Shown here piece by piece: positions 1 to 4,145 of a stretch of 6,179 nucleotides of DNA; position 1 is the first letter of the stretch; every line of letters begins with the position of its first letter. Position numbers and translations under genes: made by a program. This stretch comes from JAAYXU01 sp050942555 (GTDB taxonomy: Bacteria; Bacillota; Clostridia; Christensenellales; UMGS416): NCBI GenBank assembly GCA_050942555.1, contig JBMNNN010000130.1, positions 1 through 6,179 on the forward strand. The letters are read 5' to 3'. The notes below the pieces were generated by a model. That model was not told the DNA's origin. It did no database searches and worked only from the letters and a program-made list of their open reading frames with translations.

Positions 1-240
1 TTTGAAAAATCTTACGTTCGCTCTGGGAGGCTTGACGGAACAAGGATGCTACTCAAGGCTTTGGGTTCCGTTCGTGATACTGTTGCTTCTGCCTGATCTT
101 TTACCCAGAACAACTTGACACGATCCCCAATTATCCTTCGTAACCAGACACCCGTTTGGCAAAGCGATAGGCGCCCTCTACCTTCCACAGTAACGTTAGA
201 TCGACTGCCATGCCCTATAGTCCGGAATTGACAAGTTTAT
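1..240. other. Gene-poor flank without a recognisable gene
   Basis: No recognisable protein is encoded here on either strand. The left part (1-99) is open in two plus-strand frames, but the short peptides match no family I know. The right part contains only a 26-codon minus-strand ORF (ATG at 211, stop at 131-133) just downstream of the broken aldolase gene, with no clear ribosome site. The only interpretable element is the IS256-like terminus listed separately. The stretch is best read as insertion-sequence and gene debris. Confidence 0.5.
100..128 (+). repeat. Possible terminal repeat of an IS256-family element
   Basis: The stretch opens with TTTACCCAGAA, continues to TTGACACGATC and ends in a run of four C. 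This layout (TTTACnCnnAA, then TGACAC, then a C run) resembles the right-hand ends of many IS256-family elements, where the reverse complement reads GG..TGTCAA....GTAAA. It also resembles the second candidate end at 1898-1922, and both have the same orientation. If correct, an IS256-type copy lies to the left and finishes near 128. No transposase C-terminus is visible in 1-99, so the assignment rests on the terminal motif alone. Confidence 0.35.
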
Positions 241-1034
241 TCATATTATCTCACCCATAGCCATCAGACGATTGTCCAACACTTCTTGACTGTCGACACT
301 CAGCTCAACATAATCGGGGTTAAAATAGCCAGGGAATCCCAGTCTGTTCATAACGTAAGTAAATGACGACCAAATACCGTACTTTACCATAGTATCACGC
401 AAGGAAAGGATCTGATCCAAAGCCGCGCTAACTCCCCTAATATCTCTTTTGGCAAGGCAACGACCGAATTCGGCGCTAATCACAGGCGTACAAACATTCC
501 GTCTAACATATAGGAAAGACCATAACTGGAAGCCACGTCCATGATGTCCAGCCCACTGAAGTATATTCGGAATTCCTGATTAAAGGAGGGATCTCTCATT
601 ACCTTACGTAGCATAGTTATATTGGCACTCTTGATACCCCGGATATTCGGATGATTCATGAGCGTCAGTACAGTATCTGAAGATAAGAATACTTGGCTTA
701 TTGCAGGTAGATCATATAGATATAGCGGGTAGGGAGAGAAGTCGGCGATTTTCCTGTAATAATAAACGATTTCCTTTTGAGAGAGGGCGTAGTAATAGGA
801 CACAGTAGCCACAACGCCATCAATAGCCATTTCCTGTAACGCATCAATGCGTTCCGCCACTCGACGAACCGAAACATCGCTAACGCCTACATAGAGGGGA
901 ACGCTACCCCTTACTGACTCTGCACAGGCGCGGGCAACCAAGGGGTATTGGGAGCCGTTGATATAGGGCTGCTGGCCCATGGAGCCCATACAAAGAAGTG
1001 CAACCGCACCAGCTGCAAGCTGACTTTCTACATG
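241..1034 (-). pseudogene. Broken DapA/NanA-type (beta/alpha)8 aldolase
   Basis: This is a remnant of a class I aldolase of the dihydrodipicolinate synthase / N-acetylneuraminate lyase superfamily. These cytosolic TIM-barrel enzymes form a Schiff base with pyruvate or a related keto acid. Reading leftward, the remnant begins at HVESQLAAGAVALL. It keeps MGSMG at the GTTGE substrate-loop position, YLYDLP with the conserved Tyr (codon 714-716), and GIKSA with the Schiff-base Lys (codon 630-632). After YMLDGMFVR the frame runs into TGA at 480-482. The continuation PVISAEFGRCLAKRD lies in another frame and runs to a stop at 241-243. One missing base near 484-488 explains the break. The N-terminus (the first strand and loop) is gone, because the sequence right of about 1034 is antisense IS256 transposase. 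No promoter or ribosome site remains. The remnant appears less GC-rich than the genes on the right. The substrate is unknown; many relatives act on sugar acids rather than in lysine synthesis. Confidence 0.82.
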
Positions 1035-1035
1035 G

Positions 1036-1697
1036 GCGGTACTGGGTATTAATATGGAGGGGCGGAAAGAAATACTGGGGATATGGATTTCGGAGAACGA
1101 GAGTGCATCTTTCTGGCTAAGCGTGTGCAATGAATTAAGAAACCGGGGAGTCAAAGACATATTGATAGCCTGCCGCGACAATTTAGCGGTTTTTCGTCAG
1201 CAATCAAAACAGTTTTCCCTCGTACAGAGCAGCAGCTTTGCATTATTCATCAGATTCGTAACTCTACAAAATATGTCCCCAACAAGGATATCAAGGCCGT
1301 CATGGCGGGCCTTAAGCGGGTATACGGGGCGCCGACTTTGGATGATGCCGAGTTCCGGCTTGAGGAATTCCGGGAGAAATGGAACGGCAAATATCCGCAG
1401 ATCCTGAAGTCGTGGGATGCGAACTGGGCTGAGCTTACCACCTACTTCAAATACCCGGAAGAAGTCCGGCGGCTGATCTATACCACCAATGCGGTGGAAG
1501 GATTCCATCGTATGCTGAGGAAGTACACTAAAACCAAGACGATATATCCCACGGACGACTCTGTCAGAAAATCAGTATATTTGTCGATTCAGGAAATCAT
1601 AAAAAAGTGGAGCATGCCCGTCCGGGATTGGGGTATCATAATAGGGCAGTTAATGGTATTCTTTGAGGAACGGTTTGAAAACCTTCGGGCATCCTGA
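1036..1697 (+). pseudogene. IS256-family (Mutator-type) transposase, 5'-truncated and frameshifted
   Basis: This DDE transposase fragment corresponds to the C-terminal part of a protein of roughly 400 residues. Frame 1 (1036 to about 1186) reads GINMEGRKEILGIW, then ENESASFWLSVCNELRNRG and DILIACRDNL, which are typical IS256 motifs. The Asp of ACRDNL is the second catalytic acid. The frame then shifts at about 1186-1188, where one base is missing between DNLA and GFSSAIKTVFP. Frame 3 continues with CIIHQIRN (the conserved Cys/His pair), FKYPEEVRRLIYTTNAVEGFHR (catalytic Glu in NAVEG) and KKWSMPVRDWG, and ends at the TGA at 1695-1697. The first catalytic Asp is absent with the lost N-terminus, so the protein is inactive. 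The bases just left of 1036 match the antisense aldolase, which sets the left break. The ATG at 1054 or 1302 should not be taken as a gene start. Confidence 0.88.
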
Positions 1698-1703
1698 GAG
1701 CGG

Positions 1704-1838
1704 GGGCTCTGCCCCCGAAACCCCCGAGATTTATCGCTTTCGGTTTTCCCGGAGATGGACAAAGACGGACGCGCCAATCAGCCCGTCCATCTCCGGCAAA
1801 CCCATCCCGGGCGCTCGGGTCGCATCTCTGCGGAGCCC
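1704..1838. repeat. Three-layer nested inverted repeat in the IS256 tail
   Basis: Three pairs of complementary arms are nested around one centre. GGGCTC (1704-1709) pairs with GAGCCC (1833-1838), CCCGAG (1723-1728) with CTCGGG (1814-1819), and CCGGAGATGGAC (1749-1760) with GTCCATCTCCGG (1785-1796). All arms are perfect. A separate short hairpin, CGGGGGC-TCT-GCCCCCG (1701-1717), overlaps the outer left arm and could compete with it. The block starts 7 bases after the transposase stop. It could fold as RNA at the 3' end of the transposase transcript or extrude as a DNA cruciform. There is no T run, so it is not a standard terminator. It may be part of the IS or a separate small palindromic element inserted in it. 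Confidence 0.6.
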
Positions 1839-1897
1839 TGTCTTCCTAGGTGGGAAAAGCTGTCCTCGGTATATCCATTCTTTCGATAGGAAATCCA

Positions 1898-1922
1898 TTT
1901 ACACGAAATATGAAACACTCCC
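1898..1922 (+). repeat. Probable right terminal repeat of the IS256-family remnant
   Basis: The sequence opens with TTTACACGAAATATG, continues AAACACT and ends in CCC, which resembles IS256-family ends. Immediately right of it, from 1923, the minus strand encodes recognisable ISNCY-type transposase sequence ending in EETKEKVIR. The loss of homology at this point supports 1922/1923 as the insertion boundary. About 200 bases separate the transposase stop from this end, and the palindromic block occupies most of them. Confidence 0.5.
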
Positions 1923-2142
1923 GAATCACCTTCTCCTTCGTCTCCTCGTCCAGCGCGTGTGCCGGTTTTCTTCCCGTATTCTTGTGTATCAGGCTTTCTA
2001 CCCCTTCTTGTAGATAGCTCTTTTTTATTCGGTCGATTTGCCGCACTGAAAGCTCAAGGAGCTCTGCCGCTTTTTCTCGCGTTATCAGTCCATCGATCAC
2101 TTGGGTGATTACAGTATGCCGTTTTAGCTGTTTTCTCGTCAT
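1923..2142 (-). pseudogene. Truncated ISNCY/IS1202-like transposase (N-terminal HTH only)
   Basis: Only the DNA-binding N-terminus remains. From the ATG at 2142 it reads MTRKQLKRHTVITQVIDG, then LITREKAAELLELSVRQIDRIKKSY (a helix-turn-helix of the type at the front of ISNCY/IS1202 and related integrase-core transposases), then LIHKNTGRKPAHALDEETKEKVIR. There the family sequence stops and the frame runs into the IS256 end, with a stop near 1846. Full-length relatives have about 400 to 450 residues with an rve-type DDE core, so the catalytic part is missing. An in-frame ATG at 2157 is also possible, but GGAAAAG on the minus strand (2149-2155) suits the 2142 start. The missing C-terminal half is not elsewhere in the window, so a deletion accompanied or followed the IS256 insertion. 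Confidence 0.75.
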
Positions 2143-2157
2143 TGTTATCTTTTCCAT

Positions 2158-2204
2158 AGAGACATTTTATCAAGATAATACACAGAGACAATATCACAAG
2201 ATAA
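2158..2204. repeat. Paired 21-bp direct repeats at the ISNCY end
   Basis: AGAGACA-N7-AAGATAA occurs at 2158-2178 and again at 2184-2204, exactly 26 bp apart, with about 17 of 21 positions identical. An inverted copy of the right half, TTATCTT, lies at 2145-2151, so TTATCTT and AAGATAA (2172-2178) also form an inverted repeat. The repeats lie directly upstream of the truncated ISNCY-type gene, where the left end of that element should be. They are best explained as subterminal transposase-binding repeats or an operator for the transposase promoter. Confidence 0.5.
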
Positions 2205-2227
2205 CAGCAAAAGTCGAAAAATTTTGG

Positions 2228-2256
2228 TTGACAAGCAATTCCCCCGATTGTATAAT
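2228..2256 (+). promoter_or_regulatory. Sigma-A promoter of the rplJ-rplL operon
   Basis: A perfect -35 TTGACA (2228-2233) and a perfect -10 TATAAT (2251-2256) are separated by 17 bases. Transcription should start near 2263, giving a leader of about 150 bases before rplJ. Such a consensus promoter fits a highly expressed ribosomal operon. Confidence 0.92.
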
Positions 2257-2262
2257 ATACGC

Positions 2263-2383
2263 GCCAATTGAACATCGCGCTGCCAAAGACAGCAGGCGCC
2301 TTCGGGCTTAATGTGTCCTGCCGAGGTATCGCTCATCATGAGGGATAACTCCGTGTCTTTGACGCTGCGCGGAGTTTTTTGAT
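2263..2383 (+). ncRNA. Ribosomal protein L10 leader (cis-regulatory RNA)
   Basis: This is the untranslated leader between the promoter and rplJ, with the layout of the Firmicutes L10 leader. It contains a GCC-TTCG-GGC tetraloop hairpin (2298-2307) enclosed by GCAGG/CCTGC (2292-2296 with 2317-2321), then the CCGAGGT and ATCGCTCATCATGAGGGAT region, and a final attenuator hairpin. In this class the L10(L12)4 complex binds the leader and favours termination when the stalk proteins are in excess. An alternative stem is visible: GCGCTGC (2277-2283) can pair with GCA-G-GCGC (2292-2299). Its loop CAAAGACA is exactly complementary to the attenuator loop, consistent with a structural switch. Confidence 0.85.
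2347..2380 (+). terminator. Attenuator terminator in the L10 leader
   Basis: AACTCCG (2347-2353) pairs with CGGAGTT (2370-2376), followed by a T run through 2380. It lies 30 bases before the rplJ start, inside the leader and not after a gene, so it acts as a conditional terminator. The loop contains TGTCTTTG (2354-2361), complementary over 8 bases to CAAAGACA at 2284-2291. Confidence 0.85.
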
Positions 2384-2410
2384 GCGAGTTTGCAAAGAGG
2401 AGGTGTAGCA

Positions 2411-2935
2411 ATGTCCGCCAATCGGCAGGCAAAGGAAATTGTCGTATCGGAGATCCGGGAGAAGCTCGAAAAGGCGAAGAGCGCCGTGCTGATCGACTAT
2501 ATCGGCCTGACGGTACAGGAGGTAACTGAGCTCCGCAACCGGTTCCGTGCGGCCGGTATCGAGTACAAAGTGCTCAAGAACACGATGATCAGCCGCGCCG
2601 CCGACATGATCGGCATCAGCGGGCTCGAGAATCTGTCTGGGCCGACCGCCGTGGCTTTTTCCTACACGGATCCCACAGCGGGAGCGAAGATCATTCTCGA
2701 CTACCAGAAAAAGACCAGGAAGACAAAGATCAAGCTGGGCTTGCTGGGAAAAACGATGATCAGCGCTGAGGATGTGGCCGATCTGAGCAAGATCCCGTCC
2801 AAGGAAGTCCTCATAGCACAGCTGATGAGCGTCCTCAACGGACCCGCCAGAGGCTTTGTAACGGTGCTCAGCGGGCCAGCGCGCGGCCTTGTAACTGCGC
2901 TTAACGCGATCAAGAATCAAAAAGAAAGCGCCTAA
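2411..2935 (+). CDS. rplJ: 50S ribosomal protein L10
   Basis: This is the stalk-base protein. L10 binds 23S rRNA together with L11 and carries L7/L12 dimers on its C-terminal helix. It has 174 residues, within the usual range of 165 to 180. The N-terminal globular domain shows AKSAVLIDYIGLTVQEVTELR and EYKVLKNTM (about residues 22-59), typical of L10. IPSKEVLIAQLMSVL leads into the C-terminal helix, which carries two 11-residue near-repeats (143-153 and 154-164, both with GPARG). The ATG at 2411 is chosen over an in-frame TTG at 2390 because GAGGAGG (2397-2403) sits 7 bases before it, and because MSANRQAKE matches family starts. It is the first gene of the operon, 32 bases before rplL, and is controlled by the L10 leader attenuator. 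The usual upstream genes rplK-rplA are replaced by IS debris. Confidence 0.97.
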   Translation: MSANRQAKEIVVSEIREKLEKAKSAVLIDYIGLTVQEVTELRNRFRAAGIEYKVLKNTMISRAADMIGISGLENLSGPTAVAFSYTDPTAGAKIILDYQKKTRKTKIKLGLLGKTMISAEDVADLSKIPSKEVLIAQLMSVLNGPARGFVTVLSGPARGLVTALNAIKNQKESA

Positions 2936-2967
2936 TATCAGGTAAAAAATCAGGAGGTTAATGAATC

Positions 2968-3363
2968 ATGGCAGATATAACCAGAGAGCAAATCATTGAA
3001 GCCATCAAGAGCATGAACGTACTGGAGCTTTCGGAGCTTGTAAAGGAGCTGGAGGAGATCTTCGGCGTGAGCGCCGCTGCGCCTGTCGCCGTCGCTGCCG
3101 CCGCGCCCGCAGCAGGAGCCCCCGAGGCCGCTGCCGAGGAAGCCGCCGAACAGACCGAGTTCGACGTCGTACTGACCGCCGTAGGCGATCAGAAGATCAA
3201 GGTCATCAAGGTCGTGCACGAGCAGACCGGTCTGGGCCTCAAAGACGCCAAGGCCATCGTGGACGGAGCGCCCAGCAAGGTCAAGCAGGGTCTTTCCAAG
3301 GAAGACGCCGAAGAGCTCAAGGCGAAGCTCACCGAAGTCGGAGCCACCGTCGAGATCAAATAA
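2968..3363 (+). CDS. rplL: 50S ribosomal protein L7/L12
   Basis: This is the flexible ribosomal stalk protein, present as dimers on L10, which recruits and activates translation GTPases such as EF-G and EF-Tu. It has 131 residues, slightly longer than the usual 120 to 128. Residues 1-33 form the dimerisation and L10-binding domain (ITREQIIEAIKSMNVLELSELV). Residues 34-62 are an Ala/Pro/Glu-rich hinge. Residues 64-131 form the globular C-terminal domain with EFDVVLTAVGDQKIKVIKVV, GLGLKDAKAIVDGAP and a VEIK end, all family hallmarks. AGGAGG (2952-2957) is 10 bases before the ATG. A closer out-of-frame ATG at 2961 opens only 12 codons and is ignored. The extra length is in the hinge. A strong terminator follows directly, so rpoB-rpoC are not in this operon. 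Confidence 0.98.
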   Translation: MADITREQIIEAIKSMNVLELSELVKELEEIFGVSAAAPVAVAAAAPAAGAPEAAAEEAAEQTEFDVVLTAVGDQKIKVIKVVHEQTGLGLKDAKAIVDGAPSKVKQGLSKEDAEELKAKLTEVGATVEIK

Positions 3364-3376
3364 GAAACCACCCAGC

Positions 3377-3406
3377 AAAGCTGATGCTCGCCGCATCAGC
3401 TTTTTT
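3377..3406 (+). terminator. Intrinsic terminator of the rplJ-rplL operon
   Basis: An 11-bp perfect stem, AAAGCTGATGC (3377-3387) with GCATCAGCTTT (3393-3403), has a 5-base loop and a T run to 3406. It starts 13 bases after the rplL stop and closes the operon. Confidence 0.95.
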
Positions 3407-3504
3407 ACTTACATATATGCTGGGCAGAAAATGCGCGCAACCAGTCCCGAAATGAATCGCTGCGGTATGGATTGGAGATATCACGCAGGAAATTTAAAAA
3501 AAAG

Positions 3505-3533
3505 CTGTACAAACGCGAAAAAGATGGTATAAT
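3505..3533 (+). promoter_or_regulatory. Promoter of the zinc-ribbon gene
   Basis: A perfect -10 TATAAT (3528-3533) is preceded by TGG, giving an extended -10 element. The -35 is weak: CTGTAC at 3505-3510 (17-base spacer) or TGTACA one base later. Transcription would start near 3540, leaving a 5' UTR of about 100 bases before the gene at 3644. Confidence 0.7.
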
Positions 3534-3587
3534 GGATTCATCCACAGGATGTGCACTTCCGTATACTTCCTCCTCAAGATAATTGGG

Positions 3588-3617
3588 TTCGGGAATGAAG
3601 GAGTCACAATTCCCGGA
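3588..3617 (+). promoter_or_regulatory. Hairpin in the 5' UTR of the zinc-ribbon gene
   Basis: CGGGAAT (3590-3596) pairs perfectly with ATTCCCG (3609-3615), extended by a wobble and an A-T pair. The loop of 12 bases contains AAGGAG, a Shine-Dalgarno-like core. The stem ends 13 bases before the true ribosome site AGGAGG (3631-3636). It could shape translation or mRNA stability. No known riboswitch or T-box pattern is recognisable. Confidence 0.4.
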
Positions 3618-3643
3618 AATATTATCTGCCAGGAGGATTTATC

Positions 3644-3907
3644 ATGTATCAGGACAGGACATTGGTATGCGCCGAGTGCGGCATGGAGTTCGTGTTCACC
3701 GCGGACGAGCAGGCTTTCTTTGCCGAAAAGGGATTCGAGAACGATCCCAAGCGTTGCCCCGCTTGCCGTCAGAACAGACGCCGCCAGCGCCCGATGTACG
3801 ACGTAGTCTGTGACGGATGTGGCAAACCGACCCAGGTGCCCTTCCAGCCCACCGAAGGCCGTCCGGTATATTGCCGCGACTGCTTCGAGTCCCGCCGCCG
3901 TTATTGA
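3644..3907 (+). CDS. Small double zinc-ribbon protein
   Basis: This is an 87-residue cytosolic protein with no signal peptide or membrane segment. It carries four CxxC knuckles: C9/C12, C38/C41, C56/C59 and C77/C80, enough for two four-Cys zinc sites. The N-terminal half (LVCAECGMEFVFTADEQAFF to DPKRCPACR) resembles the 'probable zinc-ribbon' domain found in small Firmicutes proteins, where CxxC...FTxxEQxFF...RCxxCR is typical. An Arg-rich linker (NRRRQR, 44-49) and an Arg-rich tail (RRRY) suggest nucleic-acid or ribosome contact. The molecular function is not established for this family. AGGAGG (3631-3636) lies 7 bases before the ATG. The gene is transcribed alone from its own promoter and ends at its own terminator, just after the ribosomal stalk operon. 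A role near translation or RNA is only an inference from charge and location. Confidence 0.88.
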   Translation: MYQDRTLVCAECGMEFVFTADEQAFFAEKGFENDPKRCPACRQNRRRQRPMYDVVCDGCGKPTQVPFQPTEGRPVYCRDCFESRRRY

Positions 3908-3914
3908 TGTGGCC

Positions 3915-3948
3915 AAAAAAGCCTTCCTCTTTTAGGGAAGGCTTTTTT
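3915..3948. terminator. Strong terminator after the zinc-ribbon gene
   Basis: A 13-bp perfect stem, AAAAAAGCCTTCC (3915-3927) with GGAAGGCTTTTTT (3936-3948), has an 8-base loop and starts 7 bases after the stop codon. The A run on the left arm means it can also terminate leftward transcription. Confidence 0.95.
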
Positions 3949-4078
3949 CTTACGGAAAATTCGCGGTTTCAGGTACAGGAGCGGAAACTGCACGTGAAAT
4001 CTCCTGCATAGTTTTAGAGTGAGATTTTTCGTTTTACGGATATAGCATAGGGATTCCTCATGCATGCCGCGCCACAGG

Positions 4079-4106
4079 TTGATTTTTCCCGGACCTCATA
4101 TATAAT
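4079..4106 (+). promoter_or_regulatory. Promoter of the sugar-catabolism operon
   Basis: TTGATT (4079-4084) and TATAAT (4101-4106) are separated by 16 bases. The start site is expected near 4113, about 33 bases before the first gene. The 130 bases between the preceding terminator and this promoter hold no gene; only a weak 6-bp inverted repeat is seen there (CAGGAG 3976-3981 with CTCCTG 4001-4006). Confidence 0.75.
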
Positions 4107-4122
4107 ATCGATAGAATCGATA
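4106..4122. promoter_or_regulatory. 17-bp palindromic operator over the start site
   Basis: TATCGAT-AGA-ATCGATA is a perfect inverted repeat with 7-bp arms and a 3-base centre. It begins at the last base of the -10 box and covers the predicted transcription start, a classic position for a repressor. No regulator gene lies in the window, so the repressor family cannot be named. Confidence 0.6.
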
Positions 4123-4145
4123 ATTTAACGACAGGAGTACTGCCG

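Larger units (their letters stand above)
1036..1922 (+). mobile_element. Left-truncated IS256-family insertion sequence remnant
   Basis: The remnant comprises the C-terminal part of a Mutator-like (IS256) transposase, a palindromic 3' tail and a probable right terminal repeat ending at about 1922. The left terminal repeat and roughly the N-terminal 40 percent of the transposase are missing. The left edge abuts the broken aldolase gene in antisense near 1035. The right edge interrupts the ISNCY-type transposase gene. With no left end, a target-site duplication cannot be tested and the element cannot move by itself. Confidence 0.75.

Noticed and set aside
480..488. Programmed frameshift in the aldolase
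   Set aside because: There is no slippery heptamer or downstream structure, and the gene is already truncated. Decay or a sequencing indel is simpler.
1035..1181. N-terminal extension of the minus-strand aldolase from a TTG or ATG start
   Set aside because: The sequence is the antisense of clear IS256 transposase motifs (ENESASFWLSVCNELRNRG, DILIACRDNL), so the reading is accidental.
1054..1407. A separate 117-residue plus-strand gene starting at 1054
   Set aside because: Its first half is IS256 transposase, but after about 1187 it is in the wrong frame. It is one piece of a frameshifted transposase.
1701..1717. GC hairpin after the transposase stop as an intrinsic terminator
   Set aside because: The stem is strong, but no T run follows. 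It is treated as part of the nested palindromic block.
2336..2920. Long minus-strand ORF opposite rplJ
   Set aside because: It is the shadow of a certain ribosomal protein gene, has no family motif, and overlaps the L10 leader.
3494..3916. 140-codon minus-strand ORF opposite the zinc-ribbon gene
   Set aside because: It crosses the promoter, UTR and coding region of a well-supported plus-strand gene and shows no recognisable domain.
4011..4024. GTTTTAGAGTGAGA resembling the start of a type II CRISPR repeat
   Set aside because: Only one copy is present, with no spacers, no second repeat and no cas genes; chance similarity.
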